The notes beneath the pieces are model-generated. The model worked only from the letters and a program-made list of their open reading frames with translations. It was not told the DNA's origin and did no database searches. 64,000 bases of DNA, from assembly GCF_030643825.1 (NCBI RefSeq), contig NZ_CP101717.1:1116001-1180000 (forward strand). The letters run 5' to 3'. Positions 9,973 through 18,369 of the stretch are shown piece by piece. This DNA comes from Salinispirillum sp. LH 10-3-1. Lineage in GTDB: Bacteria > Pseudomonadota > Gammaproteobacteria > Pseudomonadales > Natronospirillaceae. Every line of letters begins with the position of its first letter. Position 1 is the stretch's first letter. The position numbers and the translations under genes were made by a program.

Positions 9973-10856
9973 CGGGCGATATCTCCCAATCCTACTTTAA
10001 ACAGGCGCATTACCAAGGCAATAAAGCCGATACAGAGAATCAACAAGACGAAAGCATAAGCCGCGCCTTGGTTCCAGTTACCACCTTCAAAAAACCAGTT
10101 GTAGATGATCTGCGTGAACCAGCGGCTGCCGGGTGAACCGAGCAAGGCAGGTACTGCATAACTACCGGCTGACAGCATAAACACCATGATGGCACCCGTG
10201 GCTATACCGGGCTTGGCGTGTGGAATGATGACGCGCCAGTGCGTGCGAATCCAGCCAGCACCGAGGTTACGGGCTGCTTTCACCTGATTGCTGTCGAGGC
10301 TTTCCATGGCGTTGTACAGCGGGAACACCATAAACAGAATGTAGGCGTATACCATGCCGACCATGACGCCACCGTCGCCCGACAAGAAGCGGATCGGGCG
10401 ATCAATAACCCCAATAGCCAGCAGTAGCGCGTTCAGGGGGCCGCGAAAGGACAGAATGATGTACCAGGAAAACGTGCGCAGAATCTCGTTGATCCAGAAG
10501 GGAATGATTAACAGCAGAATACACAAGGCCGCTTGTCCCGGCGTGGCGACCTTGGCGAGAAAGTAGGCCACGGGGTAGCAGACAATCAGTGTGAGTACCG
10601 CGACCAGCAGGCTGGACCAAATCGTTTTAAAGAAGATGGTGCGGTGAATGTCGTTATTCCACAGTGTGACGTAGTTGCTCAGTGTGTAGGAGTCTTCCGG
10701 TCCGCCAACCTGAGCGGGCAGTAAGTTGGGCTTGAGCGAATAGTCGATCATCAACAACTGAGGCAGAACGACCAATCCCATCAACCAGACAAACAACAGT
10801 AGCAAGATGGCAATGGCGACGGGTGCGCCAAATCGACCGGCCAGTTGACTATACAT
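9969..10856 (-). CDS. ABC transporter permease, PotB-like
   Basis: 295 residues with about six membrane segments; the first spans residues 14-36. A long periplasmic loop (about 37-95) follows, as in PotB/PotH. The EAA-like loop is KAARNLGAGWIRTHWRVIIPHAKPG. The start overlaps the end of the ATPase gene by eight bases and the end overlaps the PotC-like start by four, so all three are translationally coupled. Pairs with the next permease to form the membrane channel of a polyamine-type importer. Confidence 0.9.
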   Translation of the reverse strand: MYSQLAGRFGAPVAIAILLLLFVWLMGLVVLPQLLMIDYSLKPNLLPAQVGGPEDSYTLSNYVTLWNNDIHRTIFFKTIWSSLLVAVLTLIVCYPVAYFLAKVATPGQAALCILLLIIPFWINEILRTFSWYIILSFRGPLNALLLAIGVIDRPIRFLSGDGGVMVGMVYAYILFMVFPLYNAMESLDSNQVKAARNLGAGWIRTHWRVIIPHAKPGIATGAIMVFMLSAGSYAVPALLGSPGSRWFTQIIYNWFFEGGNWNQGAAYAFVLLILCIGFIALVMRLFKVGLGDIAR

Positions 10857-11961
10857 GCGGTTCCCCCGTCATGCTGTTCCCTGCCATGCTATGCCCTGTC
10901 ATAACAACGGCGTCGCTGGTGCGATAGCTGAGGTCAATGCTGGTGCCGGGGCGCAGGAGTTGCGGGTCCACATCACTGCGCAATTGCACGCTGATCGGCT
11001 GCTGGTTGGCATTGCTGTGTGTGGTCATCATCAGTACAGAGCCTTCAAAATTCAGCTCGCGTACGGTAACGGTTAAGCGGTTGTGGGTCTCGGCCTCGCG
11101 GCTTAACAGCTCAGGGCGAATAAACAGCGCCGCTTTGTCTCCCGCTTGCATCGGGTGCGCCGTGATGCCAGAGAGCTTGCCCAGTGGGCCGCAGTCCATC
11201 ACGGCTTCGTTACCCTGAACGCTGTGAATGGTGCCTTCAATGCGGTTGTTCTCGCCGACAAACTCGGCAGCAAAGGGGGTTGCGGGCTGACGATACAGGG
11301 TGATGGGGTCAGCCACTTGCTGCAGTTGACCGGCCGACATAACAGCAACGCGGTCGGACATGGTCAGCGCTTCGCCTTGGTCGTGCGTGATGTAGATAAA
11401 GGTGATACCAGTTTTACGCTGAATCTCTTTCAGTTCGGCGCGCATGTGTTGGCGCAGTTTGAGGTCGAGCGCAGACAGCGGCTCGTCCAGTAACAATACT
11501 TGTGGCTCTACCGCGAGCGCACGGGCGATGGCGATGCGTTGTTTTTGACCACCGGAAAGATCGGCGATTTTCTTGTTGCGGCTGCCGGGCAGGTCGACCA
11601 GTTCCAAGAGTCGGTCAGATACCTTGGCGCGTTCTTTTTTGCTGACGCCGCGCACTTCTAAACCGAACTCGATGTTCTCGGCTACGCTCATCAACGGAAA
11701 CAGGGCTAGATTTTGAAAGATCATGGAGGTAGGGCGTTTGTTCGCCGAAACCTTGGTCATGTCTTTGCCACCAATGTGGACAGCGCCTTCGGTGGGCTGT
11801 AAGAAACCGCTGATCATGTTCAGGATAGTGGTTTTACCGCAACCGGAAGGGCCTAGAAAACTAAAGAATTCACCCGACTCGATCCGGAGGTCGGTGGTTT
11901 GTACGGCGGTGAAGTCGTCAAACTTCATTTTTACGTTATTGAGATGAACACTGCTGTCCAT
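10849..11961 (-). CDS. ABC transporter ATP-binding protein, PotA-like
   Basis: 370 residues. Walker [10 protein letters not shown] (about residues 37-45), Q-loop FQNLALFP, signature LSGGQKQR, Walker B LLLDEPLSALD and the switch His in ITHDQGEA are all intact. A C-terminal TOBE domain (about 280-355) is typical of the MOI family of ATPases that serve polyamine, sugar and iron importers. The last 15 residues carry a short repeated motif (MTGHSMAGNSMTGEP) encoded by near-identical DNA, probably slippage. Shares an operon with the two permeases; the binding-protein gene is 104 bp upstream behind a hairpin. Confidence 0.92.
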   Translation of the reverse strand: MDSSVHLNNVKMKFDDFTAVQTTDLRIESGEFFSFLGPSGCGKTTILNMISGFLQPTEGAVHIGGKDMTKVSANKRPTSMIFQNLALFPLMSVAENIEFGLEVRGVSKKERAKVSDRLLELVDLPGSRNKKIADLSGGQKQRIAIARALAVEPQVLLLDEPLSALDLKLRQHMRAELKEIQRKTGITFIYITHDQGEALTMSDRVAVMSAGQLQQVADPITLYRQPATPFAAEFVGENNRIEGTIHSVQGNEAVMDCGPLGKLSGITAHPMQAGDKAALFIRPELLSREAETHNRLTVTVRELNFEGSVLMMTTHSNANQQPISVQLRSDVDPQLLRPGTSIDLSYRTSDAVVMTGHSMAGNSMTGEPHV

Positions 11962-12021
11962 GGTTCATACTTCCTCGTGTGTAGAAACTTCCTAAAACAT
12001 TGCCCCTTTTTTAACGGATAA

Positions 12022-12041
12022 GGTCGGGCATGTGCCCGACC
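12022..12041 (-). terminator. intra-operon hairpin between binding-protein and ATPase genes
   Basis: GGTCGGGC (12022-12029) and GCCCGACC (12034-12041) form a perfect eight-pair stem with a four-base loop, between the stop of the binding-protein gene (12066) and the start of the ATPase gene (11961). On the transcribed strand it is followed by TTATCC rather than a clean U run. Such hairpins commonly stabilise or partly terminate the upstream message so that the binding protein is made in excess over the membrane parts. Confidence 0.55.
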
Positions 12042-12065
12042 TGTTTTAACGCAGGGGCGAATTTA

Positions 12066-13178
12066 TCAGGCGGATAAGTACCGGTCCTGATATTCATTGC
12101 GCAGCGCGACATACCATGGCTCTTGAATTGGCCACCACCACAGGTTGTCCAGATCGCGTTGGGTGTAAGAGTTCTGGAAGAAGGCCTTGGTTTCCGGTGG
12201 CAACAAGGCGTCGGCACCGCGTGACGTTGAGTTGTAACCCGTAGCCTTCACGAACATCGCGCCCGCTTCCGGTGTGTAGTACCAGTTGATGAACTCATAA
12301 ACGGCATCGACGTTTTGCGCGTTCTTGGGCATTACAAAGCCTTCCATCCAAGCCATGGCACCTTCGACCGGCGCGGCGTAAGCAATAGGCTCGCCTTCTT
12401 GGATCAGATTAAACGCGGTGCTGTCCCACGTTTGACCAATGATTGCACCATTAGCGCGGAACGCCCCTTGAGCTTCGTTCTCGGTATCCCAGAACTGGGC
12501 GATCATGTGTTTGTGCTCGGTCGCTACCTTCAAGATGACATCGAAGTTAGCGCGCATCGCTGTTTCGTTCTTGTAGGATTCCAAGAAGGGGTAAGGCAGC
12601 TTGCCTTGTTTTTCTAACCACAAGCCGATACCGGCTAAGGCTGAATGGCCGCGTACGGTCACACCGTCGGCGTGTTCAGGCTTCCACAGGTCGCCGTAGC
12701 TTAAGGTGTCGCGGTTGATGTTGGTCCACTCGGTGTTGTAGGCAATGGCCTCAGTGCCCCAGTCAGATGGCGCGAAGTAGCGCTTGCCACCGACGACACC
12801 ACCGACTTCTGAACCGGTGATTGCGCTTTCCAGGGCGCCGTCCCAGTTGATGCGGCTTTCGTCTAGGGGCTGAATCAGATCGAAATCGAGGTAACCTGGT
12901 ACCCGGTCGACGGTCGGCATGATGATGTCAAAACCACTGCCATCAGTGGCGCGCAACGAGTTCAATAACTCGTCGTTGGTGCCGTAGGGCGTAAACGTGG
13001 CGTTGATGCCGGTTTTAGCCCGGAAATCATCCAGCATTTCGTTGGTGATGTAACCTGCCCACGCGTAAATGCGCAGTTCGCGACTCTGTGCCAATGCACT
13101 GTTGATGTAGAACGGACTGGCAGCAAGTGCACCTGCGGCGGCCGTACCTTTGAGAAATTTACGTCTTGAAATTGTCAT
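12066..13178 (-). CDS. extracellular polyamine-type solute-binding protein with Tat signal
   Basis: 370 residues, first gene of the importer unit. The N-terminus has a twin-arginine motif, SRRKFLK (residues 4-10), then a hydrophobic stretch and ALAQ, so export in folded form by Tat is likely; most PotD proteins use Sec. The mature part (ELRIYAWAGYITNEML, TPYGTNDELLNSL, PTVDRVPGYL) matches PotD/PotF-like SBP_bac_8 binders, and the C-terminus WWWPIQEPWYVALRNEYQDRYL is typical. The substrate is probably a polyamine or related amine, by family. Expressed from the 160-bp upstream gap. Confidence 0.9.
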   Translation of the reverse strand: MTISRRKFLKGTAAAGALAASPFYINSALAQSRELRIYAWAGYITNEMLDDFRAKTGINATFTPYGTNDELLNSLRATDGSGFDIIMPTVDRVPGYLDFDLIQPLDESRINWDGALESAITGSEVGGVVGGKRYFAPSDWGTEAIAYNTEWTNINRDTLSYGDLWKPEHADGVTVRGHSALAGIGLWLEKQGKLPYPFLESYKNETAMRANFDVILKVATEHKHMIAQFWDTENEAQGAFRANGAIIGQTWDSTAFNLIQEGEPIAYAAPVEGAMAWMEGFVMPKNAQNVDAVYEFINWYYTPEAGAMFVKATGYNSTSRGADALLPPETKAFFQNSYTQRDLDNLWWWPIQEPWYVALRNEYQDRYLSA

Positions 13179-13338
13179 TGTTGCGGCTCCATTTCTTAGG
13201 TCAGTAGATTGAATGCTTGTTCAATTTACTATCCGACGAAACTATGACTTTTTGATGACAAGATAAAGTTATCGGGGATGATAGATTTTAAAGGTGACTA
13301 AAAGTAATTAATGGATTGTTATAGGTTTTCAATAGTTC

Positions 13339-14391
13339 TTATAAGTCATTAATTGGCGGTCTATTGCCAATGTGGCACGAAGATTGACGTATAACGACCC
13401 GAGTAGGGATCAAACAGGAGTCTGCTTTGTGTCCTGCGAGCTTGTCCATCAGCGCATTGACCAGCCTTTTACCGCCTTGCTTGATCTCTTGATGGATAGT
13501 GGTTAGAGGCGGGATGCTAACAGCCGCCATGTCGATGTCATCAAAGCCGACAACGGCCAAATCACCGGGTATCTGAAAGCTCGCTTCATGGAGTGCCTGC
13601 AGCGCGCCTAGTCCTAGGTTGTCGCTGGCGGCAAACAGACCATCGCACGAGTCTTCATGCCGCGCCAGCCAGTGTTTTAGGGCTTTATAGCCATGCTCGG
13701 GGGCAAAACCGTGCGTCGATATCGGTGGTGGCACCGCAATGTGAGCTTGGCGAAAAGCGTGCTGATAACCCGCATATCGCTGCCTGATTTCAGCATGCTG
13801 TATGTTGCCGAGAAATTGCGGGCGTGAGCGGCCGGACAACAGCAATTGCTGCGCGGCTTGTTGCCCGCCCATAAAGTTATCGCTGCCGATACAGGTGTAG
13901 GCGGTGTCACTATCGGCTTGCCCCCAAACCACAAAGGGCGCATCAGCGGCCAATAGGTCGGCGAAGCGCGCGTCGTCAGTGCCGCGACCGATAACAATAA
14001 GGCCATCGGCGCGGCCATTATGCAGCAGGTGTTCGTACCAGGTGCCGGGTTGTAGGTTCGAGCTGGCGAGCAGTAAGCCGTAGTTGCGCTCATTTAAGGC
14101 ATCGGCGATGGCTGCGGTGATGGTGGTCATGAACGGGTCGGCCAGGCTTTGCGTTGTTGCGCCATCATGATTGATAACCACGGCCACAATGTGGCTTCGT
14201 TGCAGGCGGAGGTTGCGCGCACCGATGTTGGGTTTGTAGCCCAGGGTTTGGGCGATCTGCTGAATGCGCTGGCGGGTTGCCAATTTAATCGCCGGGTTGT
14301 TGTTCAGGGCACGTGATACCGTAGACTCTGACACTCCAGCGTGCCGGGCGACATCGGCCATTGAAACGCCGCTGATGAGTGATTTGGGCAT
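13339..14391 (-). CDS. LacI-family transcriptional repressor
   Basis: 350 residues. The N-terminal HTH and hinge (MADVARHAGVSESTVSRAL, then NPAIKLATRQRIQQIAQTLGYKPN, about residues 10-57) are classical. The periplasmic-binding-like core follows, with GLFAASDNLGLGALQALHEA and VVGFDDIDMA near the C-terminus. It is divergent from the GH65 phosphorylase and pgmB genes across a 191-bp gap holding a perfect palindrome of the LacI-operator type at 14448-14461, so it most likely represses both itself and the phosphorylase operon and is released by the disaccharide or a phosphorylated derivative. Confidence 0.9.
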   Translation of the reverse strand: MPKSLISGVSMADVARHAGVSESTVSRALNNNPAIKLATRQRIQQIAQTLGYKPNIGARNLRLQRSHIVAVVINHDGATTQSLADPFMTTITAAIADALNERNYGLLLASSNLQPGTWYEHLLHNGRADGLIVIGRGTDDARFADLLAADAPFVVWGQADSDTAYTCIGSDNFMGGQQAAQQLLLSGRSRPQFLGNIQHAEIRQRYAGYQHAFRQAHIAVPPPISTHGFAPEHGYKALKHWLARHEDSCDGLFAASDNLGLGALQALHEASFQIPGDLAVVGFDDIDMAAVSIPPLTTIHQEIKQGGKRLVNALMDKLAGHKADSCLIPTRVVIRQSSCHIGNRPPINDL

Positions 14392-14447
14392 AATGTTAAT
14401 TATTTGGCGCTGATGGAAAATGGCATTATGGACAAATAAATCAAGAT

Positions 14448-14461
14448 TGCAATCGATTGCA
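14448..14461. promoter_or_regulatory. candidate LacI-family operator (palindrome TGCAATCGATTGCA)
   Basis: A perfect 14-bp palindrome with central CG, the form expected for LacI/GalR-family repressors whose hinge helix intercalates at the central CpG. It lies 57 bp upstream of the LacI-family start codon and 122 bp upstream of the GH65 start. Confidence 0.65.
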
Positions 14462-14525
14462 TAATGACTACACTTGTCCTCCTTGGAGCGCTGACGACTA
14501 CACTTATTGCAACAGGTTTGGCGCG

Positions 14526-14537
14526 AGCGTTAACGCT
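14526..14537. promoter_or_regulatory. second palindrome (AGCGTTAACGCT), possible operator
   Basis: A perfect 12-bp palindrome 46 bp upstream of the GH65 start, 78 bp from the centre of the stronger operator candidate. The spacing is short enough for looping by a tetramer or for independent binding of another regulator. The outer bases differ from the first site, and the centre is TTAA, not CG, so shared binding is uncertain. Confidence 0.4.
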
Positions 14538-14582
14538 TTGTGCGCTCCCTCCACATTTTGGCAACCTATGTAAGGCACTATT

Positions 14583-16931
14583 ATGTCCCGTCACCCTTCT
14601 TTGGATTCACGTCGACTCGGCGAGCACCCGTGGCAGATCACAGAAACCGGTTTGAGTGCCGAGCACTATGGGCTGAACGCCAGTCTTTTTGCTCAGGCGA
14701 ACGGATTCATCGGTGTGCGCGGTACCTTGGAAGAAGGTTTGGTGGGACATGATCAGGAAGCGGGTTGCTTTCTGAACGGTATTTATTCCTCAGAGCCCAT
14801 TGCCTATGGCGAAAGCGCCTATGGTTTTGCGCGCAATAATGAATCCATCGCGTCAGCACCTAATCCGACGTATTTGCAGGTGCTGATTGATGACGTGCCG
14901 GTGGATTTCGCGCAAGGTGAGGTGTTGGAATCCGAGCGTACGCTGGCCATGAACACCGGGGTGTTAACACGGCGGACGCTGTGGCGTTCACCCGCCGGGA
15001 AAACGCTGGAAATTAATACGCAACGCTTGGTGTCTTTGCACGAGCGACGTCTGGTGATGCTGTCTTATGCTATTAAGGCGGTGGATTTTGCGGGTACGGT
15101 CAGTGTGGTGTCGTTGCTCAACAGCTTGCCGCCAGTGTTGCACAAAACCGACGACCCTCGTGTTGGTGCTGGCGTTAGCGTCGAGGATATTCAGCCGGTG
15201 GCCAGCGCCGCAGACGATACAACTGCGCACTTGGTGTACCGTTTGCGCAGCACTGGGTTTTACATTTCGGCAGCCATGGCGCATTCCATCACGGCCCCTT
15301 CGGCAGTGCGCAGTTCTGCCATTGCATCCGATCATCAAGCGGGTGTGCGTTTCAATATTGACCTGTCCGCCGGTGAAACTGCGGAGCTGACCAAGCATGT
15401 GGTCTATGCTGCCGGGCGTGAAGGCAGCTTGGCGGCACCTGAGTCCAGCCTATTGCCAGAGCTGCAACGGTGCCGTGCGCTGAGCTTTGCTGAGATGGCG
15501 AAGGCACAGCAGAACATCATGGATGACTTTTGGGCTACCTCTGACATCGTCATCGGTGGCAATGCTGCACTGCAACAGGGTATGCGCTTTAATCTGTTTC
15601 ATCTTTTTCAGTCACTGGGGCGCGACGGCTTTAACAATATTGCGGCTAAGGGTCTGACCGGGCACGGTTACGACGGGCATTATTTCTGGGACACGGAGAT
15701 CTATATCCTGCCGTTTTTCCTCTTTACCCAGCCGGACTTGGCGAAGAATCTGTTGCAATACCGCTATAACCTGCTGGACGCCGCGCGGCGGCGCGCGCGT
15801 GATCTGGCCATTGATAAAGGGTGTTTGTTTCCGTGGCGTACCATTGGGGGTGAGGAGTGCTCGGCTTACTACCCCGCGGGCACAGCGCAATATCATATCA
15901 ATGCCGATGTTGCCTATGCGGTGAAGCAATACCACCAAGCCACGGGCGACCATGAGTTTATGCGCGATGCTGGCGTTGAAGTGGTGTTGGAAAGTGCCCG
16001 TATGTGGATGTCGATCGGCTTTTTCAATCCACGTTTGGATGATCAATTCTGCATCAACGAAGTAACCGGTCCTGACGAATACACCGCCTGTGTGAACAAT
16101 AACTTTTTCACCAATGCCATGGCGCGCACCCACCTGCACTATGCGTTTGAATTGACGGTGTGGATGCAAGAGCACTATCCGGAAGCCTGGCGTGACTTGC
16201 AGCAACGTCTTGAGTTGGACACCAGTGAGCCAGCGCTGTGGCAGCAGGCGGCTGAACGTATGTATTTGCCGGTAGATGCCGCCACGGGCATTCACATGCA
16301 GGATGACAGCTTCTTCAATAAGAAACGGTGGGACATCGCCAGCACACCTGCCGAGAACTTCCCGTTGCTGCTGCACTATCATCCGTTGGTGATCTATCGG
16401 CATCAGGTGTGTAAGCAAGCGGATACGGTGTTGGCGATGCTGTTGCTCAGCGACCAGTTTACGCTGGAGCAGAAGAAGCGCAATTTCGACTACTACGAAG
16501 GCATTACCACGCACGACTCTACCTTGTCGGCTTGTATCCACAGCATCATTGCTAATGAGGTAGGTTACGCCGACAAGGCGCTGCACTACTTTTCCGATGT
16601 CACGCGCATGGATCTCGACAACCATCATGGCAATACGCAGCACGGCATTCATACCGCCTGCATGGGCGGTGCCTGGCTGTGTGTGGTGCAGGGTTTTGCC
16701 GGTATGCGGGTTAAGCACGGGTTGCTGCATTTTGCGCCGAGTTTGCCCGCTGGCATGACCGAGTGCGCGTTTCACCTCAACTACCAAGGCGCCTTGCTGA
16801 AGATCGAGATTGACGCTCAGCAGGCGCGCTACGAACTGATTAAAGGCGATCAATTGCTGTTCAGCCAAGGTGACGTTTCGACGACTTTGAGCGCGCGAAA
16901 CCCAAACGTCACCTTGCCATTGGTTGCCTGA
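14583..16931 (+). CDS. glycoside hydrolase family 65 disaccharide phosphorylase (maltose/trehalose/kojibiose type)
   Basis: 782 residues, the usual GH65 length. An N-terminal beta-sandwich (about 1-290) precedes the (alpha/alpha)6 catalytic barrel. The general acid is Glu493 in INEVTGPDEYT, the position of the catalytic Glu of maltose phosphorylase. Phosphate-site features include GKQADTV-like KQADTVLAMLL and the HDSTLSACIHSI loop. It cleaves an alpha-glucosidic disaccharide with inorganic phosphate to give beta-glucose 1-phosphate and glucose, in the cytoplasm. The 3' neighbour pgmB (23 bp away) completes the pathway. Which disaccharide is used cannot be settled by eye. No sugar transporter lies in the window. 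Confidence 0.9.
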   Translation: MSRHPSLDSRRLGEHPWQITETGLSAEHYGLNASLFAQANGFIGVRGTLEEGLVGHDQEAGCFLNGIYSSEPIAYGESAYGFARNNESIASAPNPTYLQVLIDDVPVDFAQGEVLESERTLAMNTGVLTRRTLWRSPAGKTLEINTQRLVSLHERRLVMLSYAIKAVDFAGTVSVVSLLNSLPPVLHKTDDPRVGAGVSVEDIQPVASAADDTTAHLVYRLRSTGFYISAAMAHSITAPSAVRSSAIASDHQAGVRFNIDLSAGETAELTKHVVYAAGREGSLAAPESSLLPELQRCRALSFAEMAKAQQNIMDDFWATSDIVIGGNAALQQGMRFNLFHLFQSLGRDGFNNIAAKGLTGHGYDGHYFWDTEIYILPFFLFTQPDLAKNLLQYRYNLLDAARRRARDLAIDKGCLFPWRTIGGEECSAYYPAGTAQYHINADVAYAVKQYHQATGDHEFMRDAGVEVVLESARMWMSIGFFNPRLDDQFCINEVTGPDEYTACVNNNFFTNAMARTHLHYAFELTVWMQEHYPEAWRDLQQRLELDTSEPALWQQAAERMYLPVDAATGIHMQDDSFFNKKRWDIASTPAENFPLLLHYHPLVIYRHQVCKQADTVLAMLLLSDQFTLEQKKRNFDYYEGITTHDSTLSACIHSIIANEVGYADKALHYFSDVTRMDLDNHHGNTQHGIHTACMGGAWLCVVQGFAGMRVKHGLLHFAPSLPAGMTECAFHLNYQGALLKIEIDAQQARYELIKGDQLLFSQGDVSTTLSARNPNVTLPLVA

Positions 16932-16954
16932 TCCCACTTTTAGGAGCATTAATA

Positions 16955-17611
16955 ATGACTGAGCCACGTTTTACCGGTGCAGTGTTTGACCTCGATGGCG
17001 TTATTGCCGACACCGCGCGCTTCCACTTTCTGGCGTGGCAACGCCTGGCGCTGGAAGAAGGCTTTGATATTCCGCATGAAGTTGATGACCGAGTGAAGGG
17101 TGTTGATCGCATGGCGTCTCTGCGCATTGTGTTGGAATACGCCGATCGGCAATACAGTGCACCAGAGCAAGAAGCCTTGGCGGCGCGTAAAAACGGCTAC
17201 TATGTTGACCTTATTGCCAGCCTGACCCCAGCGGATATGTTACCCGGTGCCGGTGAAGTGCTGCGTACGCTGCGCGCAGCGGGGATTCCCATTGGCCTGG
17301 CGTCGGCGAGCAAAAATGCTTTGCCGGTCTTGAAAGCCTTGGGTGTGTTGGATGAGTTTGACTTCGTAGTGGACGCCGCCACCGTGACGAACGGTAAGCC
17401 AGACCCAGAGATATTCTTAAAAGCCGCCGTAGGCATTGGCATTGCACCCGCCAACTGTGTGGGCTTTGAAGATGCTCCGGCAGGCGTTACCTCCATTCGT
17501 CAGGCGGGTATGTACGCCATTGGTATCGGTAACGCCGAGTTGTTGCGCGAGGCGGATGAGGTGTTTCCTACCTTGGCCGATGTAAGCCTCGCCCGATACT
17601 TTAAACTTTAG
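16955..17611 (+). CDS. pgmB: beta-phosphoglucomutase
   Basis: 218 residues, HAD subfamily IA. Motif I is FDLDGVIADTARFH with nucleophile Asp12 and acid/base Asp14. The cap contains VKGVDRMASL, the signature of beta-phosphoglucomutases, and motif II lies in GLASASKNA. The C-terminal VGFEDAPAGVTSIRQAGM gives the metal-binding acidic residues. It turns the beta-glucose 1-phosphate made by the GH65 enzyme into glucose 6-phosphate. The AGGAG in the 23-bp gap is its ribosome site, so the two genes form one transcript. Confidence 0.94.
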   Translation: MTEPRFTGAVFDLDGVIADTARFHFLAWQRLALEEGFDIPHEVDDRVKGVDRMASLRIVLEYADRQYSAPEQEALAARKNGYYVDLIASLTPADMLPGAGEVLRTLRAAGIPIGLASASKNALPVLKALGVLDEFDFVVDAATVTNGKPDPEIFLKAAVGIGIAPANCVGFEDAPAGVTSIRQAGMYAIGIGNAELLREADEVFPTLADVSLARYFKL

Positions 17612-17616
17612 GAAAA

Positions 17617-17797
17617 GTTTAAAAACCCCCCTTTCTCAAGCTGGCGTTGTTAAAAATGGCCTCAAAATGCTCACTGGCTTGCCAGAACGACCATGGGTCG
17701 GCCCGGAGGGGGAGCGCAGCGAATATTTACGCCTAGTAAACTGCGCTTTCTCGGACATTTTTGCCTAGCCAGCTTTTAGCCTCTGAGGTTTTTAAAC
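17617..17797. repeat. about 180-bp MITE-like element with 11-bp terminal inverted repeats
   Basis: GTTTAAAAACC at 17617-17627 is an exact reverse complement of GGTTTTTAAAC at 17787-17797. Inside, AAGCTGGC near the left end and GCCAGCTT near the right end form a second, nested inverted pair, each beside an ATTTTT/AAAAAT tract. The whole gap between the convergent pgmB and mgsA genes is filled by it; no ORF is present. It shares AAGCTGGCGTTGTT with 9093-9106. It may be a non-autonomous transposable element, a bidirectional terminator, or both. Confidence 0.6.
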
Positions 17798-17804
17798 TCT
17801 TTCA

Positions 17805-18242
17805 TTAAACTTTACGACCCGTGTAATAGGAAAAATCGGGCTTCTCGGGGCGGTGCTGGTCGTCCGTCATGTACGCTGAGGTCAGAATGAATTCCGCCGT
17901 GGCGCGATTGCAGGCCACCGGAATATTCCACAGGGCGGCAATACGCAACAAGGCTTTGATGTCAGGGTCGTGTGGCTGGGGCTCTAAGGGGTCCCAGAAA
18001 AACACCAGCAGGTCTATCTTTCCTTCCGCGATCAAGGCGCCGATTTGTTGGTCGCCACCCAATGGGCCACTTAACAGAACGGTGATGTCGTCGCGCTTCA
18101 GGCGCTCTCCCAATAAGCGGCCCGTGGTGCCAGTGGCATAGAGCTTGAGCGGCGAGAAGCGCGTGTTGTTGTCGGCCACCCATTGCGTCAACTCTTCTTT
18201 TTTATTGTCGTGCGCTACCAGCGCCACACTTTTTACCGCCAT
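17805..18242 (-). CDS. mgsA: methylglyoxal synthase
   Basis: 145 residues from the ATG at 18240-18242 (MAVKSVALVAHDNKKEEL). A longer upstream reading frame runs back to 18557 but overlaps the divergent gene and does not resemble the family. The phosphate-binding TGTTGR motif (residues 37-42) and the catalytic Asp64 in GPLGGDQQIG correspond to the known active site, and VFFWDPLEPQPHDPDIKALLR is a family hallmark. The enzyme converts dihydroxyacetone phosphate to methylglyoxal and phosphate, a bypass used under phosphate limitation or sugar-phosphate excess, which suits its place next to a disaccharide phosphorylase pathway. Confidence 0.95.
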   Translation of the reverse strand: MAVKSVALVAHDNKKEELTQWVADNNTRFSPLKLYATGTTGRLLGERLKRDDITVLLSGPLGGDQQIGALIAEGKIDLLVFFWDPLEPQPHDPDIKALLRIAALWNIPVACNRATAEFILTSAYMTDDQHRPEKPDFSYYTGRKV

Positions 18243-18369
18243 AGTCGTTCTCGATACGTTGTTTTCCTTTTTTGAAGTGTACACAAGGAATTGCAGCGGA
18301 ACCACTGTGCTGCTTGGCGCGGGCCAGTTCTGTGCACTCTGCATGCATGGTGTATACTGCGGAAAGCGA

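Noticed and set aside
15612-16967. 451-codon minus-strand reading frame
   Set aside because: Antisense shadow of the GH65 catalytic domain; no ribosome site and no family resemblance, while the sense frame has intact catalytic motifs.
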